Source: an uncultured Opitutia bacterium (lineage in GTDB: Bacteria > Verrucomicrobiota > Verrucomicrobiia > Opitutales > Opitutaceae). From it: a stretch of DNA of 64,000 bases. Each line of letters begins with the position of its first letter. The stretch's first letter is position 1. The notes below the pieces were generated by a model that saw only the letters and a list, made by a program, of their open reading frames with translations, was not told the DNA's origin and made no database searches. The DNA lies in NCBI GenBank assembly GCA_903862955.1, contig CAIPAH010000022.1, positions 62,001 through 126,000 of the forward strand. The letters run 5' to 3'. A program made the position numbers and the translations under genes. This document shows, piece after piece, positions 50,906-61,124 of this stretch.

Positions 50906-51364
50906 GGTGCGGGACGAAAAAAGATAAACGTGCCTCGCGTATACGTTGCCACCCCGGGCTGGAAGTGCGCGGGGAAAATCTTTCGTCCAAATTCGGATTT
51001 GGAGCGGTCCCGCCGCCGGAGGTGAGCGCACATATTCTGCGACCTATGCGGATAGCGCAGCGGCAGCTCAGAGTGCAACGCCCTTCGCGAGGTCCGCAAA
51101 TTATGAGAACATTTTCTCAGAAAGCGAGATGACCCCGGGACGGCATTACGCTACATTCGCGAATCGCTTCTGTTCGCCGCATGACCCCGCGCCTTTTCGG
51201 GCTCAATTTGTCTGACGCTTTTGCCGCGGTCAACCGACTGGCGCATGCGGCGTTTGTCACCCCCTAGCGCGGTTCACCCGCGCCGTTGTCACCCCTGCAT
51301 GATTGGTCCCTGCCTCGCTTTGGAAAATTTCCTGTCCTGCGGCCCGACGCGGCCGGCTCCTGCG
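50906..51364. other. Non-coding gap between gene remnant and lipoprotein SBP
   Basis: No gene is supported in these 459 bases. There is an inverted repeat TGAGAA-catt-TTCTCA (51104-51119), and a tRNA-like stretch GCGGATA...TCCGC (51048-51097) that does not complete a cloverleaf. Short frames here lack protein-like composition. The start of the next coding sequence is at 51365. Confidence 0.5.
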
Positions 51365-52417
51365 ATGTCCCGCATCGTCCCTGCGACCCTCCGGCTGCTC
51401 GGCCTCTGCGCGGCCGGCCTCGTCCTCGCGGGCTGCGGCCGCGCACCGGCGACGGCGGAAAACACCGCGGGCAAATCCGCGCTCCTGCCGGTGGGCTTCC
51501 AACTGGACTGGTATCCGGCCCCGGAACATGGCGGCCATTTCCAGGCCCTGGTGAAGAACTTCTATCGCGACGGCGGGCTCGACGTCACGATTGCACCCGG
51601 CGGGCCCAGTTCGTTTCCCGTGGAGAAGATTTCCACTGGCCGCATGCAGTTCGGCATCGGGCGGGCGGACGACGTGATCATGGCCGTCCGCCAGGGTCTC
51701 CCGCTGCTGATCGTCTGCGCCCAGATGCAGCACGACCCACAGGCGATCATGGTCCACGCGGACAGTCCCGTGAAGACTTTCGGCGACCTCGATGGCAAGT
51801 CGGTGATGGCCGGCGTGGGCTCCAACTGGATCTCGTTCATCCAGCAGCGGTATCACGTGAAGTTCAACATCCTGCCGATGGACTTCACGATGACGCGCTT
51901 CATTGCGGACCGAAATTTCATCCAGCAGTGCTTCATCTCGAACGAGCCCTTCTTCGCGGAGCTCCACGGCGTCAAAACGCGCGCCCTGCTGATCGCGGAT
52001 TCCGGTTATGACCCGTATCGCGTGATCTTCACGAGCAAGGCGTTCGCCCGCGAGCATCCCGAGGCGGTCCGCGCCTTTGTGGCGGCCACGATCCACGGCT
52101 GGGACGACTATCTCAACGGCGACGCCACCGCGGCGCGGGCGCGGATCCACGCCGAAAATCCGTCCCAAAGCGCCGAGCTGATGGACTACTCGATCGCCGC
52201 GATGAAGCGGGCCAAGCTGGTCGCGGGCGACCCCGCGAAGGGCGAGCGGACCGGCCTCCTCACGCCCGAGCGCCTCGAGTCCATGCAGCGCACGATGGTG
52301 GACCTCCACATCATCGAGGCCGCCCTGCCCTTGGAAAAATTTGTCACGTTCCGGTTTCTGCCGGCGGAATTCAATGCCAGCCCCGCCGCGCCGACCTCCT
52401 CTGAGTCAAAGCACTAG
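51365..52417 (+). CDS. NMT1/THI5-like ABC substrate-binding lipoprotein, orphan
   Basis: This 350-residue protein has a lipobox (LLGLCAAGLVLAGCGRA). The mature part follows the NMT1/THI5-like (SsuA/ThiY) pattern: LPVGFQLDWYPAPEHGGHFQALVKN, GGLDVTIAPGGPSSFPVEKI, MQFGIGRADDVIMAVRQGLPLL, FGDLDGKSVMAGVGSNWISF. Relatives bind thiamine precursors such as formyl-aminopyrimidines, or sulfonates. ATG at 51365 is chosen over the longer open frame. No permease or ATPase is present; the flanking genes are truncated, so its operon partners may have been lost. Confidence 0.82.
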   Translation: MSRIVPATLRLLGLCAAGLVLAGCGRAPATAENTAGKSALLPVGFQLDWYPAPEHGGHFQALVKNFYRDGGLDVTIAPGGPSSFPVEKISTGRMQFGIGRADDVIMAVRQGLPLLIVCAQMQHDPQAIMVHADSPVKTFGDLDGKSVMAGVGSNWISFIQQRYHVKFNILPMDFTMTRFIADRNFIQQCFISNEPFFAELHGVKTRALLIADSGYDPYRVIFTSKAFAREHPEAVRAFVAATIHGWDDYLNGDATAARARIHAENPSQSAELMDYSIAAMKRAKLVAGDPAKGERTGLLTPERLESMQRTMVDLHIIEAALPLEKFVTFRFLPAEFNASPAAPTSSESKH

Positions 52418-52472
52418 CCTACCCCCGGGCGCCGATCGCGGCGTTCATGAAGTCCAACCCCAATAAAACGAT

Positions 52473-53383
52473 ATGAAACAGACGATCATACAGCTGATCC
52501 GGTTGAGTTCCGCCCTCGGCTGCGCCTGCGGCAGCCTCGCTCTTGGTCTCCGCGCGCAAACCTCTGCGCCGGCGACGACGCCCCCCGCGACCACGGCGCC
52601 CGCCGCCACCTCGCCGTCCACCAGTCCCGACCCGGATCACGTCACCAAGCTCGCGAAGTTCACCGTGACCGAGGTGCCGCTCGACGACCAGGTGCTCCCG
52701 ACCGTCCGCCCCGTGGGATCGGTGATGGGCGACGACCGCAACATCCTCGATATCCCGCGCTCGGTCTCAAGCGTGAACGCGGCCATGATGCGCGAACGCA
52801 TGGTGAAAAACGCCATGGACTTCGGCCAGTTCTCCGCCGGCGTTTACTCCGCAGCGCAATACGGCATCCCGTCGGTGCCCTTCATTCGCGGCGAACTCTC
52901 CCAGCTCTACATGGGGGGTCAGCAGATCCCGTTCTCCCGCAACTCCACGCCGCCCAGCTTCAACGGCGTCGAGGCGTTCGACATCGTCAAGGGTCCCGGC
53001 TCCGCCGTCTACGGCCCCCAGACCGAGGGCGCGGGCGGTTACGTCAACTTCGTCCTCAAACAGCCGTATTTCGACCGGCAGCACACCACCCTGGACATCA
53101 CCTACGGCGGCTGGTCCAGCGGACGGTCGTATTCGAATACCGAGCTCACCCTCGATACCAGCGGGCCGATCAGTGACAAACTCGCCTACCGGATCAGCTA
53201 TCTCGGCCGCGGCGGCGATCAGTATTACCTCAACGCCAAGGACGAAACCCAGGACCTCTACGCCGCCCTGACCTACCGGCCCAACAGCAAGGTGGAGCAC
53301 GAAGCGTGGGTGCAGGCCTATGAGACCCGGACCAACGAAATCCCCGGCGTCAGCCGCGTCACCCAGGACTTCATCGCCAGCGG
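52473..53383 (+). pseudogene. Truncated TonB-dependent receptor
   Basis: The ATG frame encodes a signal peptide (SALGCACGSLALGLRAQ), a Thr/Ala/Pro-rich linker, a TonB-dependent plug (LDIPRSVSSVNAAMMRERM, GVYSAAQYGIPSVPFIRGE, VEAFDIVKGPGSAVYGPQTEGAGG) and the first barrel strands (LDITYGGWSSGRSYSNTELT, LAYRISYLGRGGDQYYLN). Homology ends near residue 303 (about 53,380) where a full receptor would need about 500 more residues; the frame then runs antisense through a nucleoside hydrolase remnant. It lies 55 bases after an NMT1-like binding protein, so it once may have supplied the same ligand. Confidence 0.85.
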
Positions 53384-53917
53384 ATCACAGCGGACGTTCC
53401 ACTCCGCCCTTGGCCGCTGGAATTCGCCCGCCATGAGAGCGAAGCGCGGGATCGCGGGTTTCAAGTCGGGCTCGCGGAGCAGCAGCGTGGCGAGATTGGT
53501 CATCGGCCCCGTCCCGATGGGAACGGTCTTTCCGGGATGCAGGCGCAGCTGAGCGGCGAGGAGTTCGACGCCGTGCTGTGACGGCTTGCGCGGCAGAGCG
53601 GACGCCGGGCGGGCACCGGGCAATTGCACCAACCACGGCCGCGCGACGGGACCGTTGGGCCAGATGTCAGGAGTGACGCGGCCTGGCAGTGGATGCCCGC
53701 CGCCGGCGGCGACGCGTACGCGGGCGCTCGGGCCCGCGGTGCTGGCAAGCAACGTCCGGGCGAGCCGCGCGCGGTTTTCCGTTTCGCCCAGCACGGTGCT
53801 CACGCCGGCGAGTTTCAGCTCGGGACTCGCGCAGATCAGGCTCAGCGCAAGGATGTCGTCCGTGTCGTCCCCGATGTCGGTGTCGAGCCAGACGGACTGC
53901 GGAATCTTCTTCGGCAT
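53381..53917 (-). pseudogene. Truncated nucleoside hydrolase (inosine-uridine family)
   Basis: From ATG at 53917 the frame has the nucleoside hydrolase N-terminal motif VWLDTDIGDDTDDILAL, ELKLAGVSTVLGETENRARL, VPIGTGPMTNLATLLLREP (calcium-binding region) and AEWNVRCDP (the NxxxDP motif). Homology ends at about 53,381, where it meets the truncated TonB receptor tail-to-tail; about 120 C-terminal residues, including the active-site His region, are missing. In the family these enzymes hydrolyse N-glycosidic bonds of nucleosides. Confidence 0.85.
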
Positions 53918-53973
53918 GGCGGAGGCAGCCAAGCGTCGGGCGTCCCCCGGGGCAAGTTTGCTCCGACTGGTGG

Positions 53974-55251
53974 TCAGGTGTGCAATTCCGGGAAGAAAAG
54001 CGGCGCGCTGAGCGCGAGGCCGTCGCCGACACTGGTGAACTCGCCGCCGTCGCGAATTTTATCCGCGCCGAATCGGCCGGTAAATTCCGCGCGCAAACGG
54101 CGGAGGAGCGCGGTGCCGCCGGTCAGGAAGACCGTCTCGACGCTCGCCGGCGCAATGTGGGCGCCCGCGAGAAACCGGTCGAGGTAGTCGACGATTTGCG
54201 CGGTGAGATCGGCGGAATTGCGGTCGAACTCCTCGAGCGTGAGCTGTTCGTCGAGCGGAATGCGCGGGTGGGTGAAACGCAACGGGGCGACCTCCTGCGT
54301 GGTGAGGGCAATCTTGGCGCCCTCGATCATCTGGAAGATCGCGAAGCCCTGGTTGTCCTTCACGAGCGACTCCAGGCGCTCGAAGGCCGCCGGGTCGCTG
54401 GAGAGCCGGGCGAGGCGCCAAATCAGGTCGAGCTTGGGCGCGTTGCGCAGGAAGACGATCTGGTCCCAGTGGCAGATCTGGCGGTGGAGGGTGTCGGGCA
54501 CCTCGAGCCGCTTGCCCCAGCTTTCGAACGTTGCGCCGCGGCCGAACCGTGGGGTGAGTTTGTGCCACATCGTGGCGGAATCGTATTTGTTGCCCGCGAC
54601 CGGCAGGCCGCCGGTGGCGAGGATGTCGCCGGCCCGCCCGGTCATTCCCTGCCGGCGCGGATCGAGTTGCACGACGGTGAAATCCGACGTGCCACCACCG
54701 AAGTCACCGACGAGCACGCGTTCGGGTTGGGTGATGCGCGCTTCGTAGGCGAAGGCGGCGGCGATGGGTTCGAATTGGAAATGGATTTCCTCAAAGCCCG
54801 CGAGGCGCGCTGCCATGCGGAGCCGGTCCTGCGCGACTTCGTCCTCGGCCGGATCGGTCGAGAAGACGGCGGGCCGCCCCATCACGACGCGTTTCACATC
54901 CTGGCGCGTGACCTCGTCGGCCTTTGCTTTCAGATGGCGCAGAAAGAAAGCGATGAGGTCCTCCAATGGGTAGGACTGGTTGTTGACGATTGTCTCGGTG
55001 AACGTGCGGTTGGGCAGGATGGTCTTGATCGCCTGGAAGAACCGCCCGCGCATCCGGTCCGACACGTAGCGGAGCTTCGCGGCGTTGCCGATCAGCGGTG
55101 GATCGCGGCGCAGCGTGTAGGGAAAATACATGAACGACGACTCGACGCCGGCGATGCGCGGATCGCGCAGCAGCGCGCGTTTTTCGACGTCCCAGATGGT
55201 GATGGACGAGTTGCTGGTGCCGAAATCGATGCCGTAGACGTAGGTGGGCAT
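53974..55251 (-). CDS. Hsp70-like chaperone, YegD type
   Basis: This 425-residue protein has the actin/Hsp70 ATPase fold: phosphate-1 VYGIDFGTSNSSITIWD, GRPAVFS, phosphate-2 VLVGDFGGGTSDFTVVQ, GSGL-like GGLPVAGNKYD, and adenosine motif VETVFLTGGTALLRRL. No substrate-binding domain is present, as in the YegD subfamily. The start is ATG at 55251; the open frame upstream is not protein-like. Function of this subfamily is not established. Confidence 0.88.
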   Translation of the reverse strand: MPTYVYGIDFGTSNSSITIWDVEKRALLRDPRIAGVESSFMYFPYTLRRDPPLIGNAAKLRYVSDRMRGRFFQAIKTILPNRTFTETIVNNQSYPLEDLIAFFLRHLKAKADEVTRQDVKRVVMGRPAVFSTDPAEDEVAQDRLRMAARLAGFEEIHFQFEPIAAAFAYEARITQPERVLVGDFGGGTSDFTVVQLDPRRQGMTGRAGDILATGGLPVAGNKYDSATMWHKLTPRFGRGATFESWGKRLEVPDTLHRQICHWDQIVFLRNAPKLDLIWRLARLSSDPAAFERLESLVKDNQGFAIFQMIEGAKIALTTQEVAPLRFTHPRIPLDEQLTLEEFDRNSADLTAQIVDYLDRFLAGAHIAPASVETVFLTGGTALLRRLRAEFTGRFGADKIRDGGEFTSVGDGLALSAPLFFPELHT

Positions 55252-55631
55252 GGAGCTTCTCCGGAGGGAAAACCGACGTTGAAAATGCGGCAGGGGAAAA
55301 CAGGGGACGCCGTGGTCTCCTGGGCGAGGGGTGGAGAAGCCACTGACCGCGAGTGGCTTGCACAAGCCTGAAGCGCTTTTCGCAGCGAAATTTAAGCCGG
55401 GCTGGAGGATTGCGTCCGACAAGCTGCGGCGGTAAAAGAAAGGTTGGCGGTCGCCATTACGTGCGGCGAGAAGCGTGCGATGATGTGCCTTCCGACCTGC
55501 AGCAACATTGGAGCCGGGGCGCCCTCGCCCCGGATGGACGGAGGGACGCGGCGGGGCGCCGCATCTCCAACGATGCATATGAATCACGGGCTGGAAGCCC
55601 GTGCCACGCCGGAGGATGCAGGCGGTTCACG
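55252..55631. repeat. Non-coding region with several strong hairpins
   Basis: No gene is supported in these 380 bases. There are three palindromes: CCGGGGC/GCCCCGG (55514-55533), GCGGCG/CGCCGC (55548-55562) and the perfect CACGGGCT-gga-AGCCCGTG (55585-55603). They look like REP elements. The region separates the Hsp70-like gene from an integrase remnant. Confidence 0.6.
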
Positions 55632-56198
55632 GATTACGTTTACAACAAGAACGTGGGGGACGTGACCAAGAAAAACATCCTCACCCATCTCAGCGTCCTG
55701 TTCAACTACGCCATCAAGGAGGAGTTGCTGGGGATTAACCCCGTCAAGAAAATCACCCGTCCTACCATCAAGTTCCACCAGCCCCACGTCCTCACGCCCG
55801 CTGATTTCGAGAAGCTGCTCCAACGGTGCGTGGAGTTCGGCTGGCACGACCGGCTGGCCATCTTTGTCCTCGTTGGCTTCTGTGGGATTCGGACAGAGGA
55901 AGCCTCGCGTCTGAGTTGGAGCCACCTGCACCTCGACCGCGGCATCGTGGAGTTGCCCGCAGAGTTCGCCAAGAAAGCCCGGTTCAGAAACAACCCGATT
56001 CCACCAAACGCGATGGCGTGGCTGAGGTTCATCGAGGACAAGCGGCGGACTGGCCCAATCATTGGCCCAAAGTGGAAGCGAATGTTGGAGGCGGCGGTGG
56101 GGTCGGCTCGAATCACCTACCACCAAAACTGTATCCGCCATTCCTTCTGCTCCTATGCGCTGGCCTGCGGCTGTCATTGCAGACCGGCTGACAGATGA
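55632..56198 (+). pseudogene. Tyrosine recombinase fragment (truncated at both ends)
   Basis: The frame resembles the core of a tyrosine recombinase: TKKNILTHLSVLFNYAIKEELL, NPVKKITRP, HVLTPADFEKLLQ, FCGIRTEEASRLSWSHLHLD (the first catalytic Arg), and NCIRHSFCSYALACG (the HxxR-like motif, here RHSFCSY). The N-terminal SAM-like domain is lost, and after RHSFCSYAL the frame shifts to a stop before the catalytic Tyr. So it is a dead remnant. It lies 230 bases from the tRNA-Ser with a second integrase remnant, marking an integration hot spot. Confidence 0.8.
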
Positions 56199-56408
56199 AC
56201 GTGTAGGGTGGGCAATTGAACGACACGTCCTTAGCCCTCCGTTGAGGGTGTCGGATGGAACGTGATTCGTCATCTTCGACGTGTGGTCGTGACAACCTAC
56301 TCCTATCGGCCAAGTCCGCAGATCTGTTTGGCATACGTCCAAACAACCCGCTCAGGATCGAGGGCTAATTTCACGCCAAATTTTCGCTTCCGTTTTTGGG
56401 CGTTCACC

Positions 56409-56430
<22 letters not shown>
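56199..56430. other. Non-coding stretch upstream of tRNA-Ser
   Basis: These 232 bases lie between the integrase remnant and the tRNA. No promoter consensus is convincing and no protein-like frame is seen. The end, just before 56431, should hold the tRNA promoter. Confidence 0.4.
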
Positions 56431-57417
<987 letters not shown>

Positions 57418-57586
57418 GTTTCACGCAGTCGAAAGGGTGGCGCAACGGGCCCTGATGGGCAGCAGGGTGGGTTATTCTGACGGAGTTGTTACCAAATACC
57501 GTCGGCGGTGACGGAGATTTGTCCTGACGCTTGGGCGGGGCGGGTCATCGTGGGAGCGATGAGAAATCGGCCTCAACCCAGACGCC
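57418..57586. other. Leader of the riboflavin operon, no canonical FMN riboswitch
   Basis: 169 bases separate the att repeat from ribE. The stretch has GGGCAGCAGGGTGGG and GTCGGCGGTGACGGAG pieces that faintly recall RFN-element segments, but the ordered consensus is not found. No promoter consensus is clear. Confidence 0.35.
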
Positions 57587-58171
57587 ATGTTTAGCGGCAT
57601 CGTCGAAGCCATCGGCAGGGTCAGCGCGGTGCGGGACACGCCGCAGGAACGGGTCGTGGTCATCCGGCTTCCCGCCGGCTGGAAATTCGGGGAAGGCGAG
57701 AGCGTGGCCGTGGAGGGAGTCTGCTCCACCGTGCAGCGGCGTTCGGCGGCGGATTTCGAAGTCGTTTACATGCACGAGACACTGCGGCGGACGACGCTGG
57801 GGACACTCCGCCGGGGCTCGCCGGTGAATCTCGAGCGCAGCCTGCGGCTGAACGCCTTGGTGAGCGGACACCTGGTGCAGGGCCACGTCGACGCCACGGC
57901 CCGGATCCGCGGCATTCGCCAGGACGGGTCGGCGAAGATCTACGAATTCGCGATTCCCTCCCGCTACCGGCGCTACGTCGTCGAGAAGGGCTCGATCGCC
58001 CTCGACGGGATCAGCCTCACGGTCAAGTCCGAGACGCCGCATGGCTGCACCGTCTCGCTGCTGGCATACACGCTGGCGCACACGACGCTGGGCCAAAAAC
58101 GGAAGGGCGATCGCGTGAACGTCGAGGCCGACGTCATCGCGAAATACGTCGAGAAACTTTTCCGCAAATGA
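57587..58171 (+). CDS. ribE: Riboflavin synthase alpha subunit
   Basis: This 194-residue protein has two lumazine-binding barrels. The first starts at MFSGIVEAIGRVSAV and has GESVAVEGVCSTV. The second begins near LNALVSGHLVQGHVDATARI and has VEKGSIALDGISLTV. It dismutates two lumazine molecules into riboflavin. The start is ATG at 57587. Its stop overlaps the ribH ATG by 4 bases (ATGA). Confidence 0.94.
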   Translation: MFSGIVEAIGRVSAVRDTPQERVVVIRLPAGWKFGEGESVAVEGVCSTVQRRSAADFEVVYMHETLRRTTLGTLRRGSPVNLERSLRLNALVSGHLVQGHVDATARIRGIRQDGSAKIYEFAIPSRYRRYVVEKGSIALDGISLTVKSETPHGCTVSLLAYTLAHTTLGQKRKGDRVNVEADVIAKYVEKLFRK

Positions 58172-58647
58172 AGACCAAGCCTGCCCTCCCGACGATCCGC
58201 CGCACCCTGGCCGCGCGGTCCCGCATTGCCCTCATCCGGGCCGACTTTAACGCCGACATCACGACGAGCTTGCAGCAAGCGTGCGTCACTGCGTTGCAGG
58301 CGGCGGGAGTTCCCGCGGCACGCATCGACCGGTTCACGGTGCCCGGCTGCTTTGAAATTCCGCTCATGGCGCAGCGGCTGGCGCTGAAGCGGAAATACGA
58401 CGTCATCATCGCACTGGGCGCGGTCATTCGCGGCGACACGTTTCACTTTGAGCTGGTGGCGACGGAATGCGCGCGGGGGGTGATGGACGTGTCGCTCCGC
58501 CACAACGTCCCGATCGTGTTCGAAGTGTTGGCCGTGTATCACCGGCGAGACGCCGTCCGCCGGGCCGGGCCGAACCGGCTCAACAAGGGGCTCGAGGCGG
58601 CGGCGGCTGCGCTCGCGCTGCTGACGCAGCTGGATTCACTCTCATGA
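58168..58647 (+). CDS. ribH: 6,7-dimethyl-8-ribityllumazine synthase
   Basis: This 159-residue protein has the lumazine synthase pattern: IALIRADFNADITTSL, DRFTVPGCFEIPLMAQRLA, YDVIIALGAVIRGDTFHFELVATECARGVMDVSL, PIVFEVLAVYHRRDAVRRAG (usually GVLTxxxxEQAxxRAG; here diverged to VLAVYHRRDAVRRAG), NKGLEAAAAALALL. It condenses the ribityl-pyrimidine with dihydroxybutanone phosphate. It overlaps ribE and ribBA by 4 bases each. Confidence 0.93.
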   Translation: MKTKPALPTIRRTLAARSRIALIRADFNADITTSLQQACVTALQAAGVPAARIDRFTVPGCFEIPLMAQRLALKRKYDVIIALGAVIRGDTFHFELVATECARGVMDVSLRHNVPIVFEVLAVYHRRDAVRRAGPNRLNKGLEAAAAALALLTQLDSLS

Positions 58648-59858
58648 AAGCCACCACCACCATCGACGAGGCGCTCGCCGACCTTCGCCGCGGACGCATG
58701 GTCATCGTGCGCGACAGCCTCGACCGCGAGAATGAGGGCGACTTGGTCATGGCCGCGCAGGCGGCGACCACGGCCAAAGTGAACTTCATGATCAAGGAGG
58801 GCGGGGGCTTGATCTGCGTGGCGGTGACGCGGGAAATCGCGGTCAACCTTGGGCTCTCGCCGATGGTGGCGTCCGAGGACAACGCAACGCCGTTCGGTTG
58901 CGACTTCACGGTGTCGGTGGATGCGCGTCGCGGCATCACCACGGGAATTTCCGCCGCCGATCGCGCACTGGCCATCCGTCTGCTGGCGTCACCGCAGGCT
59001 CACTCCTACGATTTTGTGCGGCCTGGACATATCTTTCCCGTTCGGGCGCGCGCGGGCGGCGTGCTGGTGCGACCCGGCCATACCGAGGCCGCGGTGGATC
59101 TGGCGCGGCTGGCGGGGCTGCGTCCGGCGGCGGCCATCTGCGAAATCCTCGGTCGCGACGGCCAGGCCGCCAGTGCGAGGACGCTGCAAGCTTTGGGCCG
59201 GCGCCATCGGTTGAAAACGGTGACGATCGAGCAGTTGATTGATTACCGGCGCTCGCGGGAACAGCTGATCAAGCGCCTGGCGACGGCGAAGATGCCGACG
59301 GCCTACGGCCAGTTTACCGCGCATGTTTACGACTGCCCGTCGCAAAATTTGCAGCACGTCGCCCTCGTGATGGGCCCGGTTTCGGGCGATCGCCCGACGC
59401 TGGTGCGGGTGCATTCGCAATGCCTGACCGGGGATGCCTTGCATTCGATCCGCTGCGACTGCCACGACCAGCTGGAGGCGGCGATGCGCAAGATCCAGGA
59501 CCACGGCTCGGGGGTCGTGGTTTACCTCAGCCAGGAAGGCCGCGGCATCGGGCTCGCCAACAAGATCCTCGCTTATGCGCTGCAGGACCAGGGCCTCGAT
59601 ACCGTGGAGGCCAACGAGAAACTGGGCCTGCCGGCGGACATGCGGGACTATTCGGTGGGCGCGCAGATCCTCCGCGATCTCGGGGTGCGCAAGATCCACC
59701 TGTTGACCAACAATCCCCGCAAGATTTCGGGCATCGGGCGTTTCGGTTTGCAGATCCTGAAGCGCGTGCCGTTGGAAACGAAGCCGCGCCAAACGAACCG
59801 CGCGTATTTGCGCGTCAAAAAGGACAAGCTGGGTCACCTGCTCAGCAAGGTGCAATAG
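58644..59858 (+). CDS. ribBA: Bifunctional DHBP synthase / GTP cyclohydrolase II
   Basis: This 404-residue protein has an N-terminal DHBPS domain (about 1-200: VIVRDSLDRENEGDLVMAA, DARRGITTGISAADRA, GHIFPVRARAGGVLVRPGHTEAAVDL). The C-terminal GTP cyclohydrolase II domain starts near 210: VRVHSQCLTGDALHSIRCDCHDQ with the three zinc cysteines, VVYLSQEGRGIGLANKI, DTVEANEKLGLPADMRDY, VRKIHLLTNNPRKISGI. Thus both precursor branches come from one gene. The ATG at 58644 overlaps the ribH stop; it shares one base with the ribD start at its end. Confidence 0.95.
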   Translation: MKATTTIDEALADLRRGRMVIVRDSLDRENEGDLVMAAQAATTAKVNFMIKEGGGLICVAVTREIAVNLGLSPMVASEDNATPFGCDFTVSVDARRGITTGISAADRALAIRLLASPQAHSYDFVRPGHIFPVRARAGGVLVRPGHTEAAVDLARLAGLRPAAAICEILGRDGQAASARTLQALGRRHRLKTVTIEQLIDYRRSREQLIKRLATAKMPTAYGQFTAHVYDCPSQNLQHVALVMGPVSGDRPTLVRVHSQCLTGDALHSIRCDCHDQLEAAMRKIQDHGSGVVVYLSQEGRGIGLANKILAYALQDQGLDTVEANEKLGLPADMRDYSVGAQILRDLGVRKIHLLTNNPRKISGIGRFGLQILKRVPLETKPRQTNRAYLRVKKDKLGHLLSKVQ

Positions 59859-60979
59859 TGGCCCAGCCCGAGGCATATATGCGCCAGGCCCTGAAGCTGG
59901 CGCGGCATCCGGTCCAGGCGCCGCATCCCAACCCGTGGGTCGGGTGCGTCATCGTGCGGCGCGGGCGCATCGTCGGGCGGGGCTGGCATTGCGGACCGGG
60001 CACGCGGCATGCCGAGATTGTCGCGCTGGACGAAGCCGGGCCGCGGGCGCGCGGGGCAACGGTCTATGTGACCCTCGAACCCTGCTGCCATTACGGGCGG
60101 ACGCCGCCGTGCACCCACGCGCTGATTCGGGCGGGGGTGGGCGAAGTCGTGTTTGCGATGCGCGATCCCAATCCCGTGGTCGCCGGCCGAGGTGCGCGGT
60201 TGCTGCGGCAGGCCGGCATCAAGGTGACGCAGGGACTTGGCGCGGCCGAAGCCCGGGCATTGAACGAGGCGTATCTCAAGCACCGCGCGACCGGCATGCC
60301 GTTCGTCAGCCTGAAAGTCGCGGCGAGTTTGGACGGCAAGACCGCGACGCGAGCTGGCCATTCGAAATGGATCACGGACGCGGCGGCCCGGAAACACGGG
60401 CGAAAAATCCGGGCGGAGCACCAGGCGATTCTGACGGGCGTCACCACGATCTTGCGGGACGACCCGCATTTGGGAGCCAGAATCCGCGGGGTCGGGGAAA
60501 CGTGGCGCGTCGTGGTCGATTCCCTGCTGCGGACGCTGCCGGGCAGCCAGGTGGTGCAATCGGGACACTGCGTGATCGCGTGCACTTCGAATGCGAGCCC
60601 TCGGCGCCAAGCCCGGCTTGAAGCCCAAGGCGCGCAGGTCTGGCGGTTTCCCGGGCGGCGCGTGCCCTTGCGCGGCCTGCTCCGCCGACTGGGAGCGCAC
60701 GGGATTGTCAGCGTGCTGGTGGAGGGAGGCAGCGAAGTGCGGGGGAGCTTGCTCGACGCCCGTTTGGCGGATCGCGTTTATTGGTTTCTCGCACCCAAGA
60801 TACTCGGGTCACAGCAGGCGTTGTCCGCCGTTGGCGGCCGGGGTGCGGGTCGGCTCACCGAGGCGGTGCACCTTGGGCAGGCAAGGATCGAGGCTGTCGG
60901 CTCCGGCTGGCTGGTGACCGGAACCCTGAGCAAATACGCCCTGAACCCGACCTCGTCCCGCAAGGCTGGCGGGGAATGA
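59858..60979 (+). CDS. ribD: Bifunctional riboflavin deaminase/reductase RibD
   Basis: This 373-residue protein has the deaminase domain (about 1-145: HPNPWVGCVIVRRGRIVGRG, GTRHAEIVALDEA, VTLEPCCHYGRTPPCTHALI with zinc ligands). The reductase domain follows (about 150-360: VSLKVAASLDGKTATRAGHSKWIT, AILTGVTTILRDDPHL, VSVLVEGGSEVRGSLL). The start is GTG at 59858, sharing one base with the ribBA stop (TAGTG), the tightest junction in the operon. With ribE, ribH and ribBA the whole pathway from GTP and ribulose-5-P is nearly complete here. Confidence 0.94.
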   Translation: MAQPEAYMRQALKLARHPVQAPHPNPWVGCVIVRRGRIVGRGWHCGPGTRHAEIVALDEAGPRARGATVYVTLEPCCHYGRTPPCTHALIRAGVGEVVFAMRDPNPVVAGRGARLLRQAGIKVTQGLGAAEARALNEAYLKHRATGMPFVSLKVAASLDGKTATRAGHSKWITDAAARKHGRKIRAEHQAILTGVTTILRDDPHLGARIRGVGETWRVVVDSLLRTLPGSQVVQSGHCVIACTSNASPRRQARLEAQGAQVWRFPGRRVPLRGLLRRLGAHGIVSVLVEGGSEVRGSLLDARLADRVYWFLAPKILGSQQALSAVGGRGAGRLTEAVHLGQARIEAVGSGWLVTGTLSKYALNPTSSRKAGGE

Positions 60980-61124
60980 TTCAGGGGAGACGGTCTGTCC
61001 GGTTCGGCGGCGCCCAAAAGCGTGCGAATCGCATGCAACCGGACCGGATTCTCCTACCATTCGTCGTTTCTGGGTTGTCGGAGGCGAGGCGCCGGGCTTG
61101 GATAGACCCTTTAATTCCCTCCCC
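60980..61124. other. Intergenic region before the M3 peptidase
   Basis: These 145 bases hold no gene and no clear terminator for the rib operon. TTTAATTCCCTCCCC precedes the next ATG. Confidence 0.4.

Noticed and set aside
48587-51031. 814-codon open frame on the minus strand across htpG
   Set aside because: It is antisense of htpG with a composition typical of shadow frames; only the first part (50905 to about 50475) is a genuine gene remnant.
51048-51097. tRNA-like sequence GCGGATA...TCCGC
   Set aside because: The ends pair and parts recall tRNA-Gly, but T arm and a full cloverleaf are missing; at most a degraded fragment.
57418-57586. FMN riboswitch before the riboflavin operon
   Set aside because: Only isolated fragments resemble the RFN element; the ordered conserved segments are absent.
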